Below are positions 41,817 to 52,556 of a stretch of DNA of 64,000 nt, piece after piece. The translations under genes were made by a program, and so were the position numbers. Origin of the DNA: Conoideocrella luteorostrata. Taxonomy: Eukaryota > Ascomycota > Sordariomycetes > Hypocreales > Clavicipitaceae. The DNA lies in NCBI GenBank assembly GCA_032433595.1, contig JASWJB010000185.1, positions 1 to 64,000 of the forward strand, given 5' to 3'. The notes beneath the pieces were generated by a model that saw only the letters and a list, made by a program, of their open reading frames with translations, made no database searches and was not told the DNA's origin. Position 1 is the stretch's first letter. Each line of letters begins with the position of its first letter.

Positions 41817-43555
41817 ATGGCGCCCACAACTAACTATCACACAAATGCTATTTCCAAGGTAAGTATAGTCTTCTGTTCAATCAGGTGATGCTGGAGACAT
41901 TTCATTAAAAATGGAACCAGCTCAAAAATCCAGCTTTGTTCATTCAAGATGCTTTCATCGATGGAAAGTGGACACCTAAAGAAAAGAAGTTTGATATATA
42001 CGGTAAGTGCCACGGCATGAGCATCTGCACTGTCATCGCGCTGATCGGGTTTCTCCAGAACCATCAACGGCGACAGTGCTCGGCCAAGTGAGCGATTGCG
42101 CACTCGACGACTTTCAGCAGGCAATTTTCAGTGCTGTTGAGGCCCAAGAAACCTACTTCGAATCTACTACCGCCTCGCAGCGAGGTTCCCTTCTACGAAA
42201 ATGGAATGACCTGATCTTGGCCAACGCTGATGACTGTAAGTGGATATACTCAGCCTTCCGTGTCCGTGGTCCGACCTGTACATGTACTAATGAAGGACTC
42301 CAGTGGCTGTCATTCTAAGTCTCGAGAATGGCAAGACGCTCCCCGAAGCAAAGGGAGAGGTACTGTACGCAGCAAGCTTTATCTCTTGGTTCGCTGAAGA
42401 AGCGACACGATCATACGGCGCCAGCATCCCCTCCTCAACACCACACACAACTTTGACCACAGTGCGCGAGCCTGTCGGTGTCTGCGCCATCATCACCCCT
42501 TGGAACTTCCCCGCAGCTATGATCACGAGAAAGATTGGCCCAGCATTGGCCGCTGGCTGCTCAGTCGTGATCAAGCCGCCCAGTGAGACCCCGTACAGCT
42601 GTCTGGCACTAACGAAACTCGCCATCGAAGCGGGATTGCCACCAAAGACGATTCAAGTCTGCCCGACAAAGGACAGGCAGGCGGCTGCTGAGCTGATTAC
42701 TAGCCCTCTTATTTCAAAGATTTCTTTCACCGGGTCGACTGAGGTCGGAAAGAAGTTCGCTCAACTTGCCGCCGGAACCTTGAAAAGGGTTAGCTTGGAG
42801 CTTGGTGGCAATGCGCCTTTCATTGTCTTTGATGACGCCGATGTCGATCTTGCCGTGGAAGGCGCTATGTTCTGCAAGTACCGCTGCTCAGGCCAGACAT
42901 GCGTGTGGTAAGTGGCTCCCAGGTGCAGCTCGAACCCCTGCAACAAGGGAAGGCTAATCCCCATGACAGCGCCAACCGTTTATATGTCCAGAAGGGCATC
43001 GCTCCAGCTTTCACTGCCAAACTGACAGAGAAGGTCAAGACGCTGCAGATGGGCAGCGGTCTGGACAAGTCATCCACGCAAGGGCCGCTTGTGAACAGGG
43101 CAGCTGTGGACAAGGTACACCAGCACGTGCAAGATGCTTTGTCTCGTGGTGCCAAGATTGAGATCGGAGGCAAGGCTCCCGATAAGCACGGCTTCTTCTT
43201 CGAACCCACCGTGCTGTCGGGCGTTACACAGGATATGGTGGTCAGCAAGGAAGAGACTTTTGGGCCCCTGGCTCCCATTTTCCAGTTTGAGACTGAGCAG
43301 GACGCGATCCGTCTCGCCAATGATACCGAATTTGGCCTGGCCGGGTACTTCTTCTCTAAAGACGTTGGTCGCGTCATGCGCGTTGCTCACAAGCTGAAGG
43401 TCGGCATGATTGGCGCTAACACGGGCAAGATCAGTGCTCCCGAAGCCCCTTTTGGAGGTGTCAAGGAAAGCGGCTATGGCAAGGAGGGAAGCTTGTACGG
43501 TTTGGCTGAATACCAGAACATCAAGAGCATTACCATTGGTAACCTTGACAAGTAA
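41817..43555 (+). CDS. Aldehyde dehydrogenase, succinate-semialdehyde class
   Basis: Five exons, 41817-41858, 41921-42002, 42059-42235, 42304-42907 and 42970-43555, all with GTAAGT/GTAAGTGG-type donors and CAG acceptors; 496 residues, the normal family length. PWNFPAAMITRKIGPALAAGC is the NAD(P)-binding region, SLELGGNAPFIV holds the general-base Glu (about 267), and GQTCVCANR holds the nucleophilic Cys (about 300) beside the fourth intron. FTGSTEVGK and the PFGGVKESGYG..G..Y C-terminal block fit succinate-semialdehyde-type dehydrogenases. It oxidises an aldehyde to the acid. In this cluster it may handle an aldehyde from sugar or sugar-acid breakdown instead of GABA-derived semialdehyde. Confidence 0.92.
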
Positions 43556-43955
43556 ACAATAGACAGATCTCTCATGGATTCAACATGGCCCTGAGTTTTG
43601 GTATTATTCCTTTCGATATTGTAAACACACTACGAAGAAGGGTAGATGTCTGTTGTACCAATTGCCCTGACCCAGGAACATTGATTTTGACATGCTGCAA
43701 GGTCACACCATGACGACTTTACAGATTACCATGAGAGACTGCACATTGTTGATTCACGGCTTATCTGCTCATGCGGACGACGAAAAGAACCGAACCATCT
43801 GTTCTGTTGCAGGAAGGTTATCCCCACCGTCGGCTGAGGCTGGCACTCTCACAAACAGTGGCGATCAACCTGGCGATAGGTAGAGACTTCGTGAAATTCG
43901 TCAAGTTAGCCAAGAATACTTGTTTCTTCAAAGCAATTTGCCCTCGCTACCAGAC
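43556..43955. other. Intergenic, no supported gene
   Basis: 3' region of the aldehyde dehydrogenase. Short open frames here have no domain. Confidence 0.4.
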
Positions 43956-44396
43956 GACCGAGAACCACACCCCTTTCCTTTGTTGTGCTTGTTTTGTTAT
44001 GATGTTTATGTTCCCGGATCCGGTAGCTCAGAGGGTGTTCCCGCACCCCTTGAGCAACCGGTCGTCTATCTCAGGCCGCACTTGCAGTCCGCGCCAGAGG
44101 GTTTGCCTAGTCCCCGTAGAAAGACTGGCATTGTTGCGGCAGCAGTCGTGCCCGGTGACCCGCTGACGGGTGGAGGGCCGAAATGAGAGCGCCTCTGAGC
44201 CGATGCCATGCTAGATGGTGTTTTGTTTACATTTTGCGGAGGAAGAGGAGATGGTTGGAATGCTCTTTCTGGAGCCCAACATCATGTGTGGCCAATCACT
44301 AACCTAGAACGTCCTGTGCCCCAGAGGGCCTGAGCGGCCTTCGGCCGCTGGACGGAAAATACAATTATTACTATTATTATTATTACTATTATTAAA
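43956..44396 (+). mobile_element. Possible 3' end of a LINE-type retroelement
   Basis: Ends 'gcggccttcggccgctgga' followed by 'cggaaaatac' and a run of ATT/ACT triplets (about 44362-44395). A trinucleotide tail after a G/C-rich 3' UTR is typical of fungal Tad-clade LINEs. No reverse-transcriptase sequence is attached, so the assignment rests on the tail only. Confidence 0.35.
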
Positions 44397-44658
44397 TCAC
44401 ATGTCACGTTTTTCGACACATGTTTCTCAATCAACCCTAAGTTTGGTATACCTATGGGGAATGAATGTAATACAACAGACCCTCTCTTGAGCTCTTCGTG
44501 GCAAGAAACGTAAGGGTGGGAAGCCTCAAGGCCGCCGAACTATATGAGCAGGGAAGTGTACGAACAGGACCGGCAAACGCGGGGTCGAAGGCTGTCGGCA
44601 ACCTCGGGATCAACTGTTTTCCGACGGGATATTCCGAATGCAAACAATCCCGATAGCC

Positions 44659-44674
44659 CGGAAATGGCATCCCG
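44659..44674 (+). promoter_or_regulatory. CGG-N10-CCG element upstream of the monooxygenase
   Basis: CGGAAATGGCATCCCG, 165 bp before the ATG at 44839. It matches the transporter site at 15 of 16 positions although the surrounding promoters are otherwise unlike. A shorter relative, CGGAATATCCCG, lies ~25 bp upstream on the other strand (about 44624-44640). Confidence 0.7.
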
Positions 44675-44838
44675 CGGGGAGCTTCTAACATTGGTATGGT
44701 GTGGAAAAGGGTGGGGTGGCCATACCCTTGTCGCATATTATCTCCAAGCCGCAAAAGCATGATATATCGCTCCCATACACAGTCGAATGCGATATTCAAT
44801 ATACTTGCTCTCCACTCGTCGTGAGCACTTAGTGTAAA

Positions 44839-46869
44839 ATGGCACCCTCAGTTGTTGATCCGGTCCGGGACACGGTCGTCCCGTTGGCCAACCCACAGTC
44901 GAAGACCGTTTTACTTGGCCACGATAACGTGGCTAAGCCCGTGGAGGATGACTTCATGTACGATTTCAAGTACAATCATCCCCTGCCAACGACCGACGTC
45001 CTTGGCTTGGACATCCCCGACGATTGTGACGCTCAGAAGGAAGCCGAACGCATCGTCGCTCATCTCTCTGAGTCAACTGCCAAGGCAGATGCTTCTGCGT
45101 TCGCTGACCTTTTTCTCGACTATGGTAAGACTCCCCATACAGAAAGAGTCTTATCACCATGGGATTTGGGTGCTAAAACAGAATCACAGGCGTGTGGCGT
45201 GATAAATTGTCCTTCACTTGGGATCACCGTACTTTCAACTTCCGCGACGCAATTTATAAGGCTGCTTCCGACTTGTTAGATCAAACTGGAGCCACCAACT
45301 TTTCCTTTCTCAACCCTGCACCAAAGGTTGATCGCCCCTATGATGGTTATTCACAGCTGCAGTTTGTTGTTAGATTCGAGACCAAGCTAGTCCATGCATC
45401 GGCTGTCATTAATGCAGTCCTTACTAAGAACGGCTGGAGGATCTACATGATGCACACTGTTGCGGAAGGTCTCCTCCAGTTCCCAGAGCAGCCTGCTCCA
45501 GATGGACACATGACTGGTGTCGTCAGCTGGGCGGCACAAAGAGCCAAGACGGTTGATACCGCCGACCCTGAGGTCTTGGTCATTGGTGGAGGCCAGAAGT
45601 AAGTGCTTTCCACTTGTGTCCCTTCCTTACCTATTGCTGACCATCTCATGTAGCGGTCTTGCTCTAGCAGCACGCTGCAAGATGCTCGGAATGGACACCT
45701 TGATAATTGAACAGAGTGACGAGATCGGCGATGTTTGGAAGAAGCGATACGAATACCTCTCTCTCCATTTCCCACATTGGCCAGATGCCCTTCCATACTT
45801 CAATTATCCCCAACATTGGCCAACATACACTCCCGCACAAAAGCAAGGTCTATACATGTCGTGGTATGCCTCGGCGCTCGAGCTCAACGTCTGGACTAGG
45901 TCAACAGTTGCCACGGCTGATCGGCAAGACGATGAGTGGACTGTGACAATCAACAAGCATGGTGACACTCGCACGCTTCATCCAAAGCATGTTGTCATGG
46001 CCACTTCGCTTTGCGGCCTCCCATCGACCCCGGAAATCCCTGGTATGGCTGACTTCAAGGGTGTTATCCGCCACTCCACTGCTCACACTTCTTCCCGTGG
46101 ATTCAAGAAGGTCTGTGTTGTCGGCACGGCTTCCTCTGGGTTTGACACGGCCTACGAATGTGCGCGCTTGGGTATCGACGTTACCCTCGTGCAGCGGTCT
46201 CCCACCTACATCATGTCTTTGACTCACTCCGTCCCCCGCATGATGGGCAACTACGCCCCGGGCGAGGATGGTAGCCGCCCTAACATAGAAGACCAAGACC
46301 GAATCTTTTTCCATACCCCTATTGGTCCCGGAGAGGAACTAAGCAGGCGTTTGACTAAGACGCTGGAGGACTTGGATAGACCGTTGCTTGAGGCTCTGAA
46401 CGCCCGTGGACTCCGGACCTGGCGTGGCCAGCGTGGTACCGGTACCGCGACTCTTGGAGCAACCCGCAACGGAGGTTTCTACTTCGATGCCGGTGCTTGC
46501 GAGGAGATCATCAACGGCAACATCAAGGTCGAGCAGGGGTACATCAAGCACTTCACAGAGGACAAGGTGACCTTGGGCGGCGAGAGCGAACGAGAGCGAG
46601 AGTTCGATCTGGTTGTGTTCGCGACAGGCTTCACCAACACCATTGATTCCATCCGAGCCACCCTTGGTGAGAAGATTGCGAGGCAAGTCGGGCCAATTTG
46701 GGGTGTCGACGAGGAGGGAGAGTACAAGACGGCTTTCAGAGAAACTGGTGTGAAGAACCTGTGGCTCATGGTTGGCTTCCTTCCCATGACCCGCTTCTTT
46801 TCGAGACCACTAGCACTGCGCTTGAAGGCTTTGAGTGAAGGCATCTCCCCCCCTCCATACAAGATCTAG
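44839..46869 (+). CDS. Flavin-containing monooxygenase with N-terminal extension
   Basis: Three exons, 44839-45124, 45190-45598 and 45654-46869; 636 residues. The N-terminal ~225 residues form an extra domain resembling an NTF2/SnoaL-like fold (VWRDKLSFTWDHRTF). The FAD loop VIGGGQNGLALAA follows at about 227-240, then the W-RY-L-LH block (WKKRYEYLSLHFPHW), the FMO-type FKGVIRHSTAH, the NADPH loop VVGTASSGFDTA near 385 and FATGF near the end. These mark a class B flavoprotein monooxygenase that adds oxygen to a small molecule using NADPH. Its substrate and its role in the cluster are unknown, but it carries the shared CGG element. The stop codon lies inside an ATCTAG tandem. Confidence 0.88.
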
Positions 46870-46884
46870 ATCTAGATCTAGATC
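46864..46884 (+). repeat. ATCTAG tandem at the monooxygenase stop codon
   Basis: Three full ATCTAG units and a partial fourth. The in-frame TAG of the first unit (46867-46869) is the stop codon. Confidence 0.8.
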
Positions 46885-47091
46885 CATAGAGATATAGAAA
46901 GTAAAAACGGAAATAATTGAATTGCATAATTGTTGACGAAGCTGCACAATACATTTTGTTATCCGACTGAATGTTCCAAGATATTAACCTGCCCAAGCTG
47001 ACGGACAGTTTGACCGGTTCGCTTCAAAGTACGTAGCGCGGTTTCATCACCTATTACTGCAAGAACAAGCTCGGATTTACATATATATGTG

Positions 47092-47397
47092 TGTTGCGTT
47101 ACGGGCCTTTACAAAGGTGTGTGGTAAAGGAGCAATTTGGCAACAGTGGAAATCGGCAGGAATAGATGCAATTAATGAATTCTGACAATGATGAATATAA
47201 TTTGATGATGATAATGATGCCCTCTGAAAAGGCACCGTGACCCTTCTATATAGTCCTTCAGTGACCGGAACATTTCCTTGAATTTAGTGGCCTTAGGCCT
47301 ACATTCCTTGGCATCGTGCCACCTTCTTCCACTATCGTACGAATCTAGCTAATACGAGGCATCGGCCATTTCCGAAGGTGCCACTCTAATCTCAACA
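47092..47397 (+). mobile_element. Solo LTR, family C
   Basis: 306 bp from TGTTGCGTTACGG to AATCTCAACA. It matches the nested copy at 37207, including 'ggcaacagtggaaat', 'tagtccttcag' and 'catcgtgccaccttcttcc', but lacks its GACGGAATA array. Flanks (atgtg / atatg) are at best an imperfect duplication. Confidence 0.8.
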
Positions 47398-48964
47398 ATA
47401 TGGTGTAGCAGTGATTTGGACTTCTCCTAGACCGATGCGAAGTTTGGGGACCCCGCGGGGCATGGCACCCAACTTTTTTCCTCTTCGTAGTTCATCACAT
47501 AGCGTAACTAGATTCTGTCTAGCAGACTCTGGCTGAAGCTCGAATGTTGATACAACGCATACCAATCACGCCTCTTATATCTAGAAAAGCAAGGCGATGG
47601 CAATGGCTGCCTTATGACATGCGGTTCACACAGATACTGATGAAAGGCCCGCATCGAAATACGTCTAGATTGCGTTTGTTCCTTGAGACACCCAGAAGAT
47701 GCCTTGATGGAAAGAAATCCTCAAGAACTAATTGCAAGACCTATGCACATGCAACAGGGCTCGCTACAATGGCTCGATGTTGTCGAAGCATGGGTTTCAA
47801 AATTATTGACTAGGACTTGTCTTGATGAAAAAGACTTCTTCCAGATCATTGATTTCGACACAGTTGGTCTGTTAGTCTAGGCAGAGAACGGAAGCAATAC
47901 CACATTGCCGCAAGTAGAGCAACAACCCTTCGCTCGAAGTTACAGTTCGCCCTGGCCCGGAGAAGCGGCATTCACAGAGCCGAAACAAGATTGACCGGTA
48001 TTTGGAACAATAGAAACTCGTTGCGGGTGAACGTCTACAATGTTGGTGCGCACTGGCCCCCCCACTCCCCCTTCCTTCATAGTAATTGGCTTTCAACGAC
48101 CCGCGCAATGTTACGACCATCACAGTCTTGTCGTGCCTGCTACTAGCGAGAATCTCGAGGGCGCTTCGATGCTGTAACTGTTGATTGGGCTATAAGTATA
48201 AGCACTAGAACGCTTCGTACGTAAGCGAACTCTAACCTTCGAAACCATTTTTCACAGAGGAGAAATTAGAATTTATTCTCAACATTGGGGATGAGTTAAA
48301 TACAAGCTCAACGCTGTAGTCATAGCTCGGCACGAAACGAGCCTAAACGCTGCCAGCTGGATTCGAACAGACAGTCGACTTCTCTGGCTCGCCACCGAAG
48401 CCTTGAACTTCTCTTTGCCTCGGCGAACGTCGCTATTGGCCATGAACCCACAGTACCAGGGAGATGGCACTGATCGTATCTTTGAAGTTTCTGTTCTCTA
48501 CACTATTGATTTCGAATCAGCTCTAGGCCATCCAAGGCCACTGCCAGGCGAATCATCACGTTCCATTAGGGATGCATACTCGGTATATTTTGTGCTCCGA
48601 TTCGGAATGGCAAATCCGAACAGCCCCACACTTTCTCAAATTGCGCACTACCGCGCTCGAAAGTAATTCCTATTGGCCAAGTGCAGCGCGTCCCCACTCT
48701 TGCTGAACAACCACACTGGCCTATTGTGCATTGTATGATCACACTAAACCGCGACGTGAGGGCGACGCTTAAATCCAGACAATACGACTCAGGGCAAGAC
48801 TGATATTCCTCGGGCATCCTTCTTACAGTAGCAGATATATTTCCTCGAAATCTTCTTGCCAATTATCAGCGCATGGGATTTTGCCGAAGTCTTTTCGTAT
48901 AATTGGCCAATCTGGTGGTTGCACCCAAAGTGTCTGCCTGGTGTGTCATTGAAATTAACACCAA
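47398..48964. other. Intergenic, possible decayed coding sequence
   Basis: Overlapping frames at 47544-47880 (including LQWLDVVEAWVSKLL...DFFQIIDFDTVGLLV) and 48403-48666 look partly coding but show no known domain, no clear start and no intron pattern. I cannot call a gene. I saw no CGG-N10-CCG element upstream of the aldo-keto reductase relic. Confidence 0.35.
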
Positions 48965-50076
48965 ATGACGCATGAACGATTAGTTTTAAACACTGGTGCT
49001 GAGATTCCAGCTTTAGGCCTTGGTACATCTCGGCTGCTGAGTTATTACCGTATTGTACTGACACGATTACAGGGACCTGGCAAAGTAAGCCAGGACAAGT
49101 GGCTAATGCCGTCCTGCACGCCCTGCGATCTGGCTACAGGCATATTGATGCTGCTTACTGCTATGGAAACGAGTAAGAAGTAGGGGCTGGCTTAAAGGCA
49201 GCATTTGATGAAGGCGTTGTAAGAAGAGAAGACGTCTTTGTTACCACCAAACTTTGGTATACTTATCACACCAGAGTGGAGGAGGGGTTGGACAGAAGCC
49301 TACAAAACCTGGGACTCGACTACGTCAATCTTTACCTTGTTCATTGGCCTGTTGCTTTGAACCCAAACGGTATGGTAGTGAAGTCGGAAGGTTGGAGAGC
49401 TACGCTAAATTGTTGCCAGGAAATGACGACAAATTTCCGAGTCTACCGAGCGTGAAACGCGATTTATATCTTCAACGATCCCATACGGAGACATGGAAAG
49501 ACATGGAGGCTGTTTTTGCGGCAAGGAAGGCCAAGGCTATCGGGGTTGCCAACTATAGCCTGTCGTATTTGAAAGAACTGTTGACAACGGCGAAGATTAT
49601 GCCGGCTGTCAATCAGATGGAGAATCATCCATTGCTGCCTTAGCAAGAGATAATCGACTTATGTGACTGGAGGAGGATTCACGTGACAGCCTATAGCCCG
49701 TTGGGTAGCGCTGGTAGCCCTCTCTTAGAGCTTCCTGTCATCCAACATATTGCTACAAAGAAGGGCGTCTCTCCAGCCGCCGTACTTCTCGGATGGCATA
49801 GTAAGATCTATAACTCTGAAAGAGTAGCAGTTCAAGAGGTTCGCTAACTACAGTTTAGTTTCCACCCGTCGATCTGTATTAGCAAAGTCTGTAAGGCCAA
49901 GCCGGATCACGGAGAACTTTAACTTGATTAAATTATCCAAGGATGAGGTGGTTGCTATTGAGACTATAGCAAAAAACATCACTCAAAGGGAAGGTTTTAC
50001 GCGCTATGTGTATCCTTCATTTGGCGTCTATTTCGGATTTCCTGATAAGCGCGAACAGCATCGAGTTGTAGCATAG
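48965..50076 (+). pseudogene. Aldo-keto reductase, inactivated
   Basis: Begins [20 protein letters not shown], has an intron (about 49020-49072, GTACAT..ACAG), then [11 protein letters not shown] with the catalytic Asp and Tyr, VTTKLW with the Lys and LYLVHWP with the His. It ends FGVYFGFPDKREQHRVVA after a second intron near 49801-49859. Three lesions break it: TAA right after YGNE (near 49171), a frameshift between about 49370 and 49430, and TAG after HPLLP (49640-49642). Both stops could be Gln codons changed by C-to-T. The parent would have been an aldose or xylose reductase-like NADPH enzyme, matching the polyol dehydrogenase downstream. LTR A begins two bases after its stop codon. Confidence 0.85.
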
Positions 50077-50077
50077 C

Positions 50078-50294
50078 TGTTGGAAATATCCCGTCATGAC
50101 ACACCGGCAGGCACGTGGGCAAGTCACGGAGTCACCCTGGTGCGCACCTTTTATACAGCGCGGGCATGGATCTTCTTCTTCTTCTTCTCTTCCTTTTCTA
50201 GATATGATCAGATGAATTGAATTGCTTTGCACGTTGTTTTGCTTCACCCTCCGGCATCGATTCCCTCGTCACCCGAAGCTCCGTGCTTCCTACA
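50078..50294 (+). mobile_element. Solo LTR, family A, between two aldo-keto reductase relics
   Basis: 217 bp from TGTTGGAAATATCCC to CGTGCTTCCTACA, with the 'ggcaggcacgtgggca' variant shared with 19190-19385. No target duplication. Confidence 0.78.
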
Positions 50295-50476
50295 CTTACA
50301 CATTCTGTATGCGCTAAGAAAGTAACGCCAAACCGTATTATGAATGACGTAAATCTCGTTGAGCTGTCCAAGGGTGGCATGGATCTCATCGAAGCTTCAA
50401 TGAAAGGCAGTGCTGCCACGTGTTATATTTATCCTGCGTTTAGTATCGACTTTAGTTTTCCTGATAAAAACCATTA
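50295..50476 (+). pseudogene. 3' tail of a second aldo-keto reductase
   Basis: Reads SVCAKKVTPNRIMNDVNLVELSKGG...YIYPAFSIDFSFPDKNH then stop. It aligns with the C-terminus of the relic just upstream (SVRPSRITENFNLIKLSKDE ... YVYPSFGVYFGFPDK) but is clearly a different gene. The 5' nine-tenths are missing, replaced by LTR A. Confidence 0.75.
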
Positions 50477-51022
50477 GTCCAGCAACCTAAGATCTGCTCA
50501 ACATGGAAAGATTAAGCTTAAATACTGCAAGAAGAAGAACAAAGTTCACTAAGAAATACATATTGGGCATCATATTAATCACATCTTGCCGAAAAGTGTA
50601 TCTTCTTGCATACGTGTGCGTGTTCAAAGCCAGTCGAAGTTGAGTATGCTTCCGAAAGACAACCGACGCATCGAATGCCATAGGGGCATGCAAATACACA
50701 AACGTCTCCGCCCATATTTCAGTGACCAGGTGAGGAGTTAATAGAGTATGAATTCTGTTACGGAGACTGTCGCATTTCTCCTTCATGTTTTAAGCTAACA
50801 TCACATGGTTAAGCCCGGATTGAGATTGGGTTGCAGGAGTTCCACAAGAGTTGGACATCCATTTCTAGATACTTATTGTTAGTAAAGCCCATGCACGTTT
50901 GATAAAATGAATATTTACACATGTACAGTTGTGCGCTGATCACAAACAGAATTTGCAAGCCTTCAGCAGCTTTCCCAGCTAGAGTGAAATGGTTTACCCT
51001 GGGTTAGTCGAGGAGGTGGGAT
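50477..51022. other. Intergenic, no supported gene
   Basis: No recognisable coding sequence; it leads into the promoter of the polyol dehydrogenase. Confidence 0.4.
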
Positions 51023-51038
51023 CGGGAATCGCCGCCCG
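51023..51038 (+). promoter_or_regulatory. CGG-N10-CCG element upstream of the polyol dehydrogenase
   Basis: CGGGAATCGCCGCCCG, 290 bp before the ATG at 51328; it matches the PFK-2 site at 13 of 16 positions. A CGG-N11-CCG arrangement (CGGGTCCAATGCTCCCG) also occurs ~55 bp downstream. Confidence 0.6.
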
Positions 51039-51327
51039 ACGTGGGCTCAGCTCCGCCACCCCCGTCACCCGGATCCAGGGAGATTGATCCACGGGTCCAA
51101 TGCTCCCGGAAAAACAAAACATGCCTAGGTGCAGAGGAGAGAAATGCAGCCAGCCCCATCAATTAGACCCTGTAGCTTTGGACGTTGGTTATTCCAGAGC
51201 CTAAATAAGAATCCGAGGGCGAGGAGGAAGTCCGTACTTATTTTAACCTTGTAACAGGAACTGATTCGGCATGCAAGAAGAACCTTGAGAAGCAGCAGTT
51301 CACTACAACGCCGCCAAAATCGTCGAC

Positions 51328-52556
51328 ATGTCTTCTCCCAATTTGTCAGCAGGTCAGTATCTTTATGCTGCTAAAGACTTACGCTTCGAAACACGCGAAA
51401 TTCCTACACCCGGCCCTGGCGAGGTAGTTGTCGCTGTTAGGTCTACAACGCTCTGCGGTTCAGACCTTCACTACTACAACCACTACAAAAACGGGTCTAT
51501 TCTCGTCCGCGAGCCATTGTGTTTAGGTCATGAGTCATCAGGAGAAATCGTTGCCGCTGGCGAGAAAGCCAGTCTGAAAGTAGGCGACCGTGTTGCGCTT
51601 GAGGTTGGAGTCCCTTGCCGAGAATGTGACCTCTGCAAAGCTGGCCGCTACAACATTTGCCCCCACCTTCGCTTCCGTAGCTCGGGCTCAAAATTCCCGC
51701 ATTACCAAGGGACGTTGCAAGAATACGTTTGTCATCCGGAAAGTTGGGTGCACCCGCTGCCAGAGAGTCTCGACTTTGAAGTCGGTGCCCTACTGGAGCC
51801 ATTGGCCGTAGCCGTTCAAGCCGTTCGTCGCATCGCCATGATTAGCTCCCCACAACCCGTTGAAAATGTTCTGATCTTCGGTGCCGGCGCCATTGGGCTT
51901 TTGACAGCTTTAGCTCTTCGCGCAACCGGGGTCAAGAATATTGCCATGGCCGACATCCACCTAGGGCGACTCAAGTTCGCGAGGGAGAATGCCTTTGCTT
52001 CCATAATTTATGAGGTCAAACCAAAGTCTGCGGCGTCAGTTGATGACGCTATGAGTGTGGCGAAGGACGTGGCCCAGGATATGGGAGAGCTGCAATGGCC
52101 ACATGACAAGACGATCAATAAGTTTAACGTGGTGTTTGAATGCACTGGCGTTGCTTCATGTATACAAACATCCATATACGTGAGCTTTTTACTCTAATCA
52201 TTGCATAGTTTACTGCTAAATTCAGCATTTAGGCAACTAAATCTGGCGGCTATGTGGTAGTAGCTGGTCTAGGAACCCCCAACATCACAATTCCCATATC
52301 CGAAGCTTCTGCCAGAGAGATCACTATCGTTCCCACCTGGAGGTACGCCAACGCCTATCCAGAAGCCATGAGAGTCGCAGAAGCCTCGGTCAAAAGTTTT
52401 GCGTTGGGCGCAGAGCAGAAGTTGCCTGACATCCGAAAGCTTATTACCCATCGGTTTGAGGGACTAGATTCTGTTCCTGATGCATTTGCTCTTGCTGGTG
52501 CTTCAGGGGATTCCAAGGGTGGCGTGGTCATCAAGACCGTAGTCAACTGCGCTTGA
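51328..52556 (+). CDS. Zinc-dependent sorbitol/xylitol-type dehydrogenase
   Basis: Two exons, 51328-52179 and 52233-52556, with a 53-bp GTGAGC..TTAG intron; 391 residues. Catalytic zinc ligands are in LCGSDLHYY and GHESSGEI; the structural-zinc lobe CRECDLCKAGRYNIC has all four cysteines. The NAD-binding loop is GAGAIGLL, followed by MADIH, whose Asp favours NAD over NADP. These fit medium-chain polyol dehydrogenases (sorbitol, xylitol, L-arabitol), which oxidise a polyol to a ketose in the cytosol. About 30 residues longer than the shortest members because of an insertion near residues 230-265 (PKSAASVDDAMS...). It carries the cluster's CGG element and follows two aldo-keto reductase relics. 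Confidence 0.92.

Noticed and set aside
43692..44186. Small frames after the aldehyde dehydrogenase
   Set aside because: No start context or domain; the region ends in a triplet tail and looks like retroelement 3' sequence.
47544..47880. Overlapping frames resembling part of a protein
   Set aside because: Two frames compete, neither has a family match by eye, and no intron pattern joins them.
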